Shown here in pieces: positions 1 to 11,400 of a stretch of 64,000 nucleotides of DNA. The translations under genes and the position numbers were made by a program. Each line of letters begins with the position of its first letter. The stretch's first letter is position 1. The notes under the pieces are model-generated. The model was not told the DNA's origin. It saw only the letters and a program-made list of their open reading frames with translations, and did no database searches. Source of the DNA: Mytilisepta virgata (Eukaryota; Mollusca; Bivalvia; Mytilida; Mytilidae); contig CM051516.1 of the NCBI GenBank assembly GCA_028015205.1, positions 37,524,230-37,588,229 of the forward strand, written 5' to 3'.

Positions 1-589
1 TTTTTTATCCATATCTACCGGTATTAATGCATTTAGAATTATGAGAATTATACGAAATTTGCGATTTCTCAGTAAAATGTCACACTGTCAGAAAATGATT
101 TCGGAGCTCAAATTTGACGTTAGAAAAGAAAGCGGGGCTTATCAGGATTGTATTTCTTATAATAAGTGAATGTCGTTGTTACACATATACCATGTATAAA
201 TTTCGATATTTTAGACATGAAATCATAGGTAGAAAGATAAATTTAACAACCACAAAAAAATTTAAAAGAATTCTAAAAATGGTAAATAGATAAGGAAACA
301 AAAATCCAACATGAAAATAAATTAAATAAAAGAAGTTAATTTCTCAATAACAAAATTTTGAAAAATTCTAAATAGTCACCCTTCAAAGTGATAACAAAAA
401 TAAATATTTATGAAACAAAATAAATAGAATAGTAAAACATCTCACATAAATCTAGTGTATTTTTACCTCAGAACATTACAAATTATGACGTTACGTTTAG
501 TGATACCAACATCTTGCGCGACGTCGTCATTCGGCACTCCTCGGCAGATGAAGAGTAGCGGAACCTGCCGAGGATTGCCGATTGCGACG

Positions 590-1085
590 TCGTAGGACAA
601 TACTATATATAAGCAAAATGAATAAATTGCCGAAAATGAAAGAGAAGTTAAGGTCACAAGCTTAAACTCAAAATTTCAAATTTCGACCACTGTGGGCCCC
701 AATTTTAGAAAATCAAAATTCTAAAACTTTATTGCGCATTTGCATATAGTGTATGACAATACCGTATAGAAATAAAATGCATAAATTGTAAAATTAAAGA
801 GGAAATTAGGTCACAAGCTTAAAATGACAGTTTTTCGAAATTCGACCCCTGTGGGCCCCAATTTTAGAAAATCAAAATTCTAAAACATTATTGCGCAATA
901 CATATGGTGCACGACAATACTATATAGAAATAAAATTTATAAATTGAAAAATGAAAGACGAGTTCAGGTCACAAGCTTTAATTCTAAATTTTCGAAGTTC
1001 AACCCCTGCGGGTCCGTTGTTTTAGACGGACAGACTGACGGACGGACGGAGACAATCGCTATATCCCGAACTTTCTTCGAAAGGG
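590..1085 (+). mobile_element. Dispersed element: ~158-bp tandem units plus terminal motif
   Basis: GACAATACTATATA-type starts recur at about 597, 755 and 914. Each unit includes GTGGGCCCCAATTTTAGAAA and TCACAAGCTT. The array leads into GGACGGACGGAG and CGCTATATCCCGAAC, the terminal motif also found reversed at 14630-14665. The left end is not defined. Confidence 0.7.
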
Positions 1086-1095
1086 CAGCGATATT

Positions 1096-1182
1096 TATTG
1101 TGTTATCCATGTAATACACCAATATGTTTCCCACCTTCTAACCTTGGGGCATATTTTTGCATATTACATGGATAACACAATA
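1096..1182. repeat. Perfect 21-bp inverted repeat (hairpin) with 45-nt loop
   Basis: The arm starting TATTGTGTTATCCATG at 1096-1116 is exactly complementary to 1162-1182. A diverged copy, with the same following CAGGTGAGATTGAC sequence, lies at 48172-48340. Confidence 0.85.
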
Positions 1183-1319
1183 TTATTTTTTCAATGTTTT
1201 TCAGGTGAGATTGACGATAAAATGTGAGGTTCAGAATGACAGAGGAAATGATTTTTTTTTCATAAATAGTGGATTAATTTTTTTAGATAGTTATTCGTTC
1301 TCTCCCAAAAACAACTAGA

Positions 1320-1640
1320 AAGCTGGGCTGTCGGAATCGACAGTTATCCCCGCACCCCTGTAATTAGTTGGGACGCCTACCCAATTGCATAAATCTAAAA
1401 CCTTATGACCATGTAAAGATGTTATGCAATCATCCTATGAAGAAATTGCAAATGAAAAAATATTTATGTCACAAACTTAATTTGACAATTTTTCAAATCT
1501 GACCCTTGTATGCCCCAAGTTTTGATAATTAAAATTCTAAAACCTTACTGCACATCTATATTTATTGTGCATGACACTACTGTATAGATATGAAATGAAT
1601 GATAAAAGAATTTACGTCACAAGCACCTGTTAAACTAAAT
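1320..1640 (+). mobile_element. Start of another copy of the tandem-unit element, truncated
   Basis: It begins with the palindrome CTGTCGGAATCGACAG, then CCTGTAATTAGTTGGGACG, and about two degenerate units (TATGCCCCAAGTTTTGA, CTAAAACCTTACTGCACAT). It is cut off at the Penelope-like fragment near 1650. Confidence 0.6.
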
Positions 1641-1649
1641 AGTATGGAA

Positions 1650-2455
1650 AAAAGGACAAATATACCTAAGGAGCAATAAAAAAAAACGTAATCCATTGGA
1701 CAGACAAACCCGGGAAGACAAATGAACAACCACAAGCACAACAAATAAAAACAGAAAACTAAAAAAACAATGAACACGAACTCCTATAAAAACCAGGAGT
1801 GAACCCAGGTGCTCCGGATGGTAAGCAGTTCCTGCTTCGTATACGGCACCCGTCGTGAAGTTCAACAAAGTCAATCCGGGGAAATCACAAATCGGTGGAG
1901 GCACATGAAAGGTTACAACAGTGGGAACAGGTCCAACATCATCTTAGATATTGGAACACCGTAATGGTCAATCAATTCGTGATGACGACCGTAAAATGTC
2001 CTAAGTGATGACATCAACGTATCCCGGATAAAACCCTGGTTAAGAAGCTTTTGTGACAGCAGTAATCCTCTTTGTCGAAAGTCACGGTAACTCACGCATG
2101 CACTTGAAAATCGGATAAGCTGAGAAACGTAGACGCCATATGCATGCGATACTGGTATATTGTTACTCAAGAAGGGAAAATTAACAATAGGAAAGTTGAA
2201 GTCATCACGTTTGTCATAAAGTTTTGTCTTCAAATGTCCCTCATAGTCTATTTCAAGAAACAAATCCAAATATGAAGCGGACTTTGGTGTATCTGTAGTA
2301 TCCTTAATTTCAAGCTCAAGCTCGGGTAGATAAGATGTAGAAAGTCTTGGAATTTTTCGTTATTTAACGACAACACATCATCTATATAACGAAAAGTGAA
2401 ATTAAAGGATTGGGCTAATTTCTTTTTGTTTTCACGTAGTAACTCTTGAATAATA
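1650..2455 (-). pseudogene. Penelope-like element fragment, 3' part
   Basis: On the minus strand it reads QSFNFTFRYIDDVLSLN (motif C, intact YIDD) from about 2440. A frame break follows near 2315, then DLFLEIDYEGHLKTKLYDKR, FPIVNFPFLSNN, GLLLSQKLLNQGF and SLRTFYGRHHELIDHYGV, down to 1913. The 3' untranslated part follows and ends in TTGCTCCTTAGGTATATTTG near 1655, the same end as the copy nested in the LINE. Confidence 0.85.
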
Positions 2456-2479
2456 AAGTTAGTAATAATAGTTAATAGT

Positions 2480-2850
2480 TAATAATAATGGAGTTCGTTT
2501 GTAGCGTTGGGTCTAATTTATCCAAAATGTATTTTCCTTTTTCATTTCCATGTTGGCAAATCAATACCAAATCAATAAGACAGAGTGGAAAGTACATTAG
2601 ATCGAAGAGATTGCAGACTCGTAAGAACAGTACCACAGAGAACATATGTTTTAAAAAGAATAGAAAGTGTGAGGCAAAACTCAAATAGACCACCGGTAGT
2701 AACATCAGGTGTTACTAGATGTTAAGGATATCGTTATAATTTACGACACTAAATCCGAAGGCCTGAAATCTAACTGAAAATATCTTCTCTCTTATTATCG
2801 GTCAATGCAGTCCTAATGAAGACCGTAAAATTTATGGAATGAGGATATTA
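2480..2850 (-). pseudogene. Diverged Penelope-like 3' remnant
   Basis: Short blocks match the 3' region of the other copies: TAACATCAGGTG, the CTCTTATTATCGGTCAAT segment and GAAGACCGTAAAAT. No long frame survives. Confidence 0.35.
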
Positions 2851-5145
2851 TCGAATACTGAACGTAATCATGTTTTATAAATTTTCTCTGCCGTAGTCCT
2901 CTCAGTTAGTTCTCCTTCAGAATTGTATTAATTGATTTGTTACAGAGATTACCAGTATTTAGCAAAATTCAAAAATAATAGAAATGCTAAGGGTTCATTC
3001 TTTGTATTGCACATGGTAGATCTCCTTAGCTGAAATTTGGCATCCTAAATCGGTATGTTTGGTTTTGAGTACTTCTTGTTTAAAATAAGTTTGGTTTTTT
3101 GGTCTTCCAAAAGTTTCGGTTTTAATGCTGCTGATGAGAGGTAACTCCTTGAAATGCGTCGTATACAGCATAGTATAAATTTACTATATCTAATATTAGT
3201 ATCTTTGAATTGTTATTTGACTCTGCCCGCCAACCACACTGTAAAAATGATACCAAATATAAACTTTTATTATATGATTGATAAAGATCTGAATCAGATC
3301 TTATATAAATTTTGGCTGTTTCCGCCATCAAACTTTTGCCGATCTAGGTCATACATGTTCTAAATAACGCGTCCCGATAGGACCATTGCTTTCACGTTTG
3401 GGGTTAATTTGTGCAGTTGTTTTTAAAGACATATTAACATGTAAAAGTTTTGGGATGGACAGTGGGCGACAGACGAGAAACGGCAAGTAATATAATACCT
3501 CACACAAACATTTTTTCTAGTTTACCTAAAATGGTAAACCCAAAAAACCACCCATCAACAGAGCTTAATATAGTGGACAAATGTTTGATACAGAAATACA
3601 TATCCTGGATTAAACGAGAAATAAATCAAAGAACAATACAAAACAAAAGAAAAATCCAAAAAAAATATTACATTTTATTATTAAAACAACAATGTTGAAA
3701 TAAAAAAATTCTGAACAAAGAAAAACCGAATAAAAGAACAAAACACCTACAAGCCTAGTGAACAATATACAGGAAACAACAATACTGTTATCTCTAAAAT
3801 AAAGTTCCGAATCTTTAACAATCATCAATATAAATGTAATGAATATCAATTAATGCGATTCCCGCGCATGTTGCAATATAATACTAGAATGCAAGGTTTG
3901 ATTATTGAGCTCATGTGTTCAGTTTCTCATGGGTTTCAGTTGCATTCACTTCAGTATTATATAATTACAATACTGTTGCAGTTTTTTACTCAATGTGGTA
4001 TATCAACCATGTCAACTAAACCGTGAGCTTGTATAGCAAAAATCATAAATCTAGAAAATGTGAGATAATTCTAATAAGAACATACTAGATATGCCTTAAA
4101 ATTCTCAATTAATAACTTGTAAATGAGTTTCTATAGTTAAATGAAAAAATATCATTATTGATCTATTTATTTGATATCTCCAACTGTGAAAAATATGTCA
4201 TTGGCCAAATACTATTCACAACTTCACAGCGTTCCGTTAATTGGCTATTCTAGATGTTAAATTTCGAATCTCGAATTTGAGATATCGAATGTGGGATTTC
4301 GAATTTCGAACTTCGTAGACTGAATTTCGAATCTATCATATTCCTCCTTGGCTTTCGAACTTTTAAGACAAATTTTGTTCTTTTTCTAGTCGTCATAAAT
4401 TTTAAATACTTCTGTCTTTAGCCTTACATGTAAAACAACATTTGGAATTAAATAATAACGATCGGTGTAATTTTATTTTCGATCTATTCGGAATAGCATT
4501 AATGCACATAGGCCAAACTTTAAAATAAACTACTTAATGACAATGTAATTTACAATGGTCTTCAATCCTGAAATATACACAACAGCTCATTGCAGGCACA
4601 TCTGGGGGCAAGTTAATTTAATTTCAAAAGAGTTGATAGTTCTAAGCAGAGGGTATCTGTCTATACAAAAACTAGGAGAATAAGTAAAGACAAGAAATAC
4701 CAAAGGGATATTCGAAGGAGAGAAAAATCGTAACAACTGACAAACTCCGGAGAACAACGAAGACAAGACCAAAACAATACATGCACTACAATTAAAAACT
4801 AAAAACAATGTAGTAAAGTAGTGCAATACATGCACTACAATTAAAAACTAAAAATAAAAGTTTTCATTTGAACGTTTTTTGTTGACTTGAAATGCCAATT
4901 TTATGTAATTTGTTATTATATGTAAAATATTTTCTTTTTAGGCCTACTGTTAATCTAATTAGGGATAGCTGTAAATCCCCTGAGAGTGCATTTCTATTAA
5001 CAAATGAACAGAATCGATAAAATATTTATGCATACTTTTCTTACCTATATTTATTAAAGGTAACACAGAATGTAATCAAGTACAATTTGGTGCCATTTTT
5101 ATAATAAATGCCAGATCTTATTCTGATCGTTTGAGTAGATTTTTT
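2851..5145. other. Intergenic DNA downstream of the membrane-protein gene
   Basis: AT-rich. A segment near 3180-3217 (CTAATATTAGTATCTTTG) recurs at 42836-42853. A run of TTTCGAAT-type words occurs at 4258-4335. No gene is supported. Confidence 0.5.
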
Positions 5146-5496
5146 TCATTCTTTCTTGTCGTGATGTTTTATTGTAATGTTGTCCGTTAAGTTTATTTGA
5201 ACATTGTCACACTGCACTGTTACATTTACATTAGAATTGACAGCATGTATGGTTTTGTATTCATCGTTTATCATATTTTCATTGTTCATGACAAAAGAGC
5301 AGTTGATATAAGGTTCGTCCTTCGTTTCGTCATTGGTTTTAACATTTGAGTACCCAGAGGCATCAGAGTAGTCGGTATGAGAATCACCATATTCTTCGTA
5401 CTGATTTTCTTCGCTATTATTTTGTTGATAGTCTTCTGGATTTATTACACGTTGCGTCGCATAATCATATTCTTTACCACTGGTATCCGTTTTTTT
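5146..5496 (-). CDS. Terminal cytoplasmic exon of the membrane protein
   Basis: This exon has 116 codons plus a stop and begins after acceptor GGTACAG. It is hydrophilic and rich in D, E, N and Y, with clustered tyrosines: DYATQ, YEEYGDSHTDYSD, GYSNV, EPYINC and DEYKTI. No catalytic domain is visible. The other two tail exons (7635-7567, 23 codons; 6364-6251, 38 codons) carry HYVNY and KYENVP. Plus-strand frames over the same bases are shadows. Confidence 0.68.
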   Translation of the reverse strand, partial: KKTDTSGKEYDYATQRVINPEDYQQNNSEENQYEEYGDSHTDYSDASGYSNVKTNDETKDEPYINCSFVMNNENMINDEYKTIHAVNSNVNVTVQCDNVQINLTDNITIKHHDKKE

Positions 5497-8400
5497 CTGT
5501 ACCAAAAGTGTATTTTAGATCTATGTAATTTATTTCATGCACGAATTTTAATTTTAACTCCTTTATTAGCTGCGCAATACAATTAAAATACGATGTTATT
5601 TTTTTAAAATTATATATATGCATTTTCTACATCTACATTTAATATGATGTTGCACAGCACCATCATTTCAAGTAACTTAAAGGACTTATATGACGTCATT
5701 ATATTGATTTCTTTCTAATTTATTCTCTAATCTAAGAAATAATCTATTTAGAGGTCCTCAGGCCTAGTTTACGCATGTATATTCAGATAATGATTTTTTG
5801 GTGAAAGGGGTTCTTTTAACAACTTGGAGTTACGTTCTTTGTCACCTTGCAGATCTATGGTATGGTAGATTTTGTGTTGATATACAACTTTTTTTTACCA
5901 GTTTTGATGTTTTGGCAAAATTGTTTTCGAGGCTATTTTGTCTGAGGTTTAAGAGTTAAACTAAAAACTAGTATTCTTTGTTGGATATGATTTTGGTGGT
6001 TTTCTTTGCTACAAGTTTAGGTATTATCGTAACCTTCAGAGATATTCAGTAATACATACGTTTAAGTGCGTTTAAAGAATGTTATCTTATTGAATCATGC
6101 AACTTATCTACATACTTTAGAGTTTTAAAATGTGTACATATATGTTTACTTCATAAATTCTATTTTTCAAAATTAGGTCTTCAAAGAACATCTTTAAAAC
6201 AATTTAGAAATATTTGGAGTACATTTTATGTGTCAGTCGTTTATACTTACACCAGACGTAGGGTCTTTTGCATATCTTTGATCAATTTTCTCTTTTGTAT
6301 CCTCTTTCACTGGTACATTCTCGTATTTGGCGTCTTCAGTTGTAAAAATTTTATCCTCAAAATTCTGTAAAATTTATTACCTAGACATTTATATCCTCTC
6401 TGAAATATAACTTTCTTCTTTGGCAATTATTTACCTAAACGCTGGAAACAAGGGTATGGTTCAATGAAAACTAGAACTCATGTCTGAAGGAGAGGGGCAC
6501 TTTTTAGGGTGGTTTTAATTCAATCAATGTCTTGAATATTTCTTACATGTACATTTCGTCCTTCTTGACAAATAGAAGTTTTGTTAACGTGCATAATTTC
6601 TAGGAATGGTATTCAGGGCAAATTAGGTATAAAAAATAGCTAATTGAGTGTATTTTCTTTTCAAAAACATTAGCGTTTGTGAGATTTCTAGGATCTACTA
6701 GCATAAAAGTGTTGTTCATTTTCAATGACTTTAGCATATGGTAGGTTTTGTCGGGGAAGATTTAATTGAATTTAAAGCATCTTGTGGATTATGATGTTTT
6801 ATGTCGTCTTTGGCCAAAGCAGGTCAATAAAAAATCGATAATTTACAATTTACGATAATGAATATAAATGATATATTTTTTAAATAAGGTGTATTTTCCA
6901 TATCACTGTGTCACTAGAGGATTTTGGCTTTATCCTTTTGTGTTTTTTTTTTTTTTTTGTATTTACATTTACTCTTCAAAATTAGCATTTAAATGATTGA
7001 ATGATTATTTATTTATTTTCTTATTTTGTATTAGAATAGTTTAAGCCACTTTAAGCCAAAACTAAGTACATACTTTATGAAACTTTTGCTGCAAGTAATT
7101 CTTTGTTTCGAAACGGAAAATCCGATAAGATGGATGGATGAATTATTGTCAAACGTCCAGTGACAGCCATGTGCATATCAGGACGAGAACATGTTGATAT
7201 GATAATGTATATGATGGCCTTGTACTGGCCTGACACGCTAAGCTGGATTTTTAATGTGCTAGCTCACGAGGTAAATGTCCGCAGGAATAAATATCACCCC
7301 CTCGAACACATTATTCCGACTCCGAGCCGACCAGTCGATCTTTGCTCTTACTCCTAAATGCCACGTGCTTTGCTGAGAACCAGTTTTAATGTCTTTGGTT
7401 TGACCCGGCCGGGGATCAGACCCGCGACCTTCCGAACTCCAGGCGAGCCCACTACCACCAGATCATAGAGGCGGTTGGAAAATCCGATAGTTCATAACGC
7501 AGTTGAAATATATATAATATCAAAAACATTTTTCCAATTAATAACCAATTATATCATGTTACTTACTCTCAATTTGTCAATATCCTCCCTCTGCTTCGCA
7601 CCAATTCTATAATTCACGTAATGATCATTTTCCATCTATGAATAAAATATAAAAATGTTCTTAAATGAAACTAAACCTTGCCACAGTTCGGTGTATGGAT
7701 CCAAAATTACAAGCTTTAGTGAAATTATCTTTAAAATTGAAATCTTGTTCGATTATTTATTGAGTGCACCATGACATCCCACTGCCCAGACCGGTTCTAA
7801 AAAGGTCGTTTACGTCAGATGAATCTCTAGGATTCTAGCTTTCTACTTTTATGTCAGAATTCTAACAAGTATTACGTTTTTAGGTTTTACTTTATAAGAC
7901 CCTTAAAATAAAGTATTTAGCAACATATAACAATAGTATTTGGTATCACGTGTCAGTTAGCCATAACCTACCAAAAAGGTTTATTTACCATTTGAGAGTT
8001 ATCTCCCGTTCCTGAGTTATGCTAATTATTTGTACTACTCCAACATGAAACCTCTTGAAATGTCTTCGGTTCATCTGTGTGCGACTTTGTGAAATTGTTC
8101 CAAAAATAATTCCTTTAAAATACTTTTGCTTTCGGCTATTCATACAGATTATAAGTTGGAATTAAGACATAACTAAAACAAGTTCACATTTAGGACCAAG
8201 TGAAATAAGTGCAAGGTCAAGTTCTAAATTTTAACCTTTGCTTGTTATCACTTAATCTCCGAATTGTAAACAACAGTAGATGAAATGTTTTGGGGAAAAT
8301 GTTGGGGACATTGAGACTCATCATTTCGATCAAATTTGTATGGCGTCATTTTATAGGAGTGGTTGCCCCTTCAACGTTAAAATTGTTTAGATTTTAGTTT

Positions 8401-11400
8401 ATACCCGACAATGGTATATGATAAAAGCATTGGGTCTGACAGCAGGAATGGGTGATCTTTAAAATGGTTTTAAAGTTAAAGGTCGATATCACGTACTAAA
8501 TTTTGAAATCTTCTTGTTAACACTATTAGTCCTAAACGACAGAAGATAGCTACATTTATTAATTATTAACGGTTTATAGCTCATAACTCTGTAATGATAT
8601 GTGCTATGGACATGGATTATTTTGCAATGACCTCACAGACAAATAATCTTGAAAAATATCACATGGTCAAACGACTCAAAGGTCAAGATCACATCGAAAA
8701 TGAACTATTTTGCTTTTTAACACTTTTAAGAGTTTTAAAACTTTTGAAATGTATATGTATTTAAAGTTTGAAATTCATTAATTATTCCTGCACTTCAAAG
8801 AAGTAAGGGGATATTGTTATCGCCCCCCTCCGTATGTCCGTCTGTCCGTTCTCAATCTAGTTAGTTTATAGTTTTGTGAAAACTGTTACCTGTTTCTGTA
8901 GACATTTTAGCCGTTTTTAATGTAAATTATCACTTACATACCAGTACCCGTGAAAAAGTAAAAATGCAACGTTAAAATTTACATGACGTATTTTTGAAGT
9001 TTTTAATACAAATTATGAAGATTGATCAAGAAAAAACGTCTAAAAATGTATGTCTAGCTTAAAGGTACTTTTATCGACAATTTTTTACATTGTGTATATT
9101 ATAAAAATGTTTGAAAAACAAATGCTTCCTCATTTGTGCGTAGAAGAAATGAATATTTAAATATTATCATTTTCCAAACATTTTCTCAGACACTATTAAT
9201 TAAATCATACGGAAACCTCAGGAAGGTAAGATACCTTTTGAAGGTGTGAAAAAAAATTCTTTGAATTTTCAAAATGGCTACCATTGCCGTGGAAACCGTT
9301 AAAATGTAACTTTTTCATCAACTTTGGATAGTTAGATCTCGGAAATCATTTACATGATGCTTTCAATATTTTACAGAGATGTAGCTGCAATGTTTGTTGT
9401 TTTTCCTAATGACTTCCATTTTAACTTAATGCTTAACAAAAGTATATTTTGGGAGGTAAAAAGAGGGTGTGGTTACAACAGAAACATATGTAAAATACAA
9501 AGTTAAGTTATTTATTGTTATTAAACTGTGTAACTTCTCTAATTAACTTTGATATAAGATATCTTATTAACTATATGAGATATCTTATAAAGTTTATTAG
9601 ATATCTTGAAGTTCGAATAAATAGTAAAACGGCCTGCCCTATTGTAATATTGGGGAAAGAACATGTGAAGAATCAATTTTGATTGATTATTTTGTAGTTT
9701 AATATTATCTCTGAATTTGAGATAAATATAGATTCTCCTTCAAGCACTAGTGTATTATGGAATTTCTAAACCCGAGCCTTTAGGGAGCATGTTAAAATCT
9801 AAAATTTAACTGTTGAGGTTGGGGAAATTCCATAACTCACGAGTAAATTGAAGGAGAATCTGTTTCTCCTATGATTTTCGACAAAAACCTCAAGAAAATG
9901 TCGTTCCTATGTAGTTTGTTTACATGGATGTCATTTTGGGACTTCTCTAGTTTATCGTTCCAATAACTATAAAAAAAACGGCGGGAATTTCCATGCAGAA
10001 ATTTAATCACCAGGAAGTGGTAAAACATATTATGTATTTTTATCCCACCGATTAAACACGTCAAGAATAGGAGAAAAGAGTTTAACCCCACGTTCTCAGA
10101 TGTGCATAAACAATTACACATTTCCCTTACATGTTATAATAAAAACACGGATGTAGGTGAACACAATACATGAAAAAAACTTGGGTGCCACAAAACTGGA
10201 AAAATGATAAAAGGGAAGATTGTATTAATCGCTTTTAACATGATGTTAGACTGCCTGAAATAAGTATTATGGTTAACTTTCTCGAAAGCATGATGAGCAA
10301 ATAATGAAGAAGTTACAAAAATGGATATGGATGCAGTAGTTGATAAAATTTGTGAACTATATGATGACACCGCAAAACAGGTTTTTGGTGTTAGAAATAC
10401 ATGTAGTGGTAGAAGGTCTAAACACAGTAAAAATACATGTATATATCAGAGTCAGCCTTGGTATGATGATAATTGTAAGAAAAAGAAAAGGTTTCCATAA
10501 GCTAGGAAAATCTACAAATTACATTAGAATGATACTAATCGCGAGTAGTTGTGCATATAAACATGCTTTAAATTTGGGCGCTTTAAAGTATCAGGATAAA
10601 TGTGTAATTATTTTAAAGAAATAAATTCTTCATAAGATATGATACATGAAGAAGATTTTGACGTCAATCAAATTGGCAATGACGTTACAAGTGAAGTTGA
10701 TAATGCTTCTAGCAGAGGAAATCCAAGATGTTGTTCAGGAGCTTTCAAATAACAACGCATCGGGTGTAGATAAATATACATAAGATATACACTGCATGTT
10801 ATGTTATCTGTGTATACTAAGCTTTTTAACCTTGATTTTGACAGTGGAATTGTAACTGAGTCGTGGTGTATTGGGGTGATCAGTCCCATTTTCAAAAACA
10901 ACGGTGATCGAAAAGACCTGAGTCAATTACAGACCTATTACTTTAGTGAGTTGTTTTGGCAAGTACTTACCGGGATATTAAATAATAGACTTACAAAATT
11001 TTCAGATAAAGCAAATTTAATTTCTTCTGCGTAAGCAGGATTTAGAAAACAACATTTTTATTTTGCATTCTTTAATACATTTATATTTGTCAAAAAAGAA
11101 TAAACTTTTTTGCACATTTATTGATTTCAAAGCTACTTTTGATAAAGTCTGGAGGATAGGACTCTGGCAGCAAATGATTATAAGTAATATCAAAGGGAAA
11201 ATATTTTCTGTTATTAGAAATATGTACATGTACAATAATATATAGTCCTGTGTAACTAAAATGGGAAGTGTTCAAGTTATTTCCCATGTAATATTGGTGT
11301 TCGTCAAGGGGAGAGTTCGTTTCCCTTTTTGTTCGCTTTGTTTATAAATGATTTAGAACACCATTTTAAAAAAAACTGTCATATTTCTCCTTTAAATATA

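Noticed and set aside
1635..1904. 89-codon minus-strand ORF
   Set aside because: It lies in the 3' untranslated part of a Penelope-like fragment; its hydrophobic look comes from T-rich sequence.
7160..7357. 65-codon plus-strand ORF
   Set aside because: It lies antisense within a SINE.
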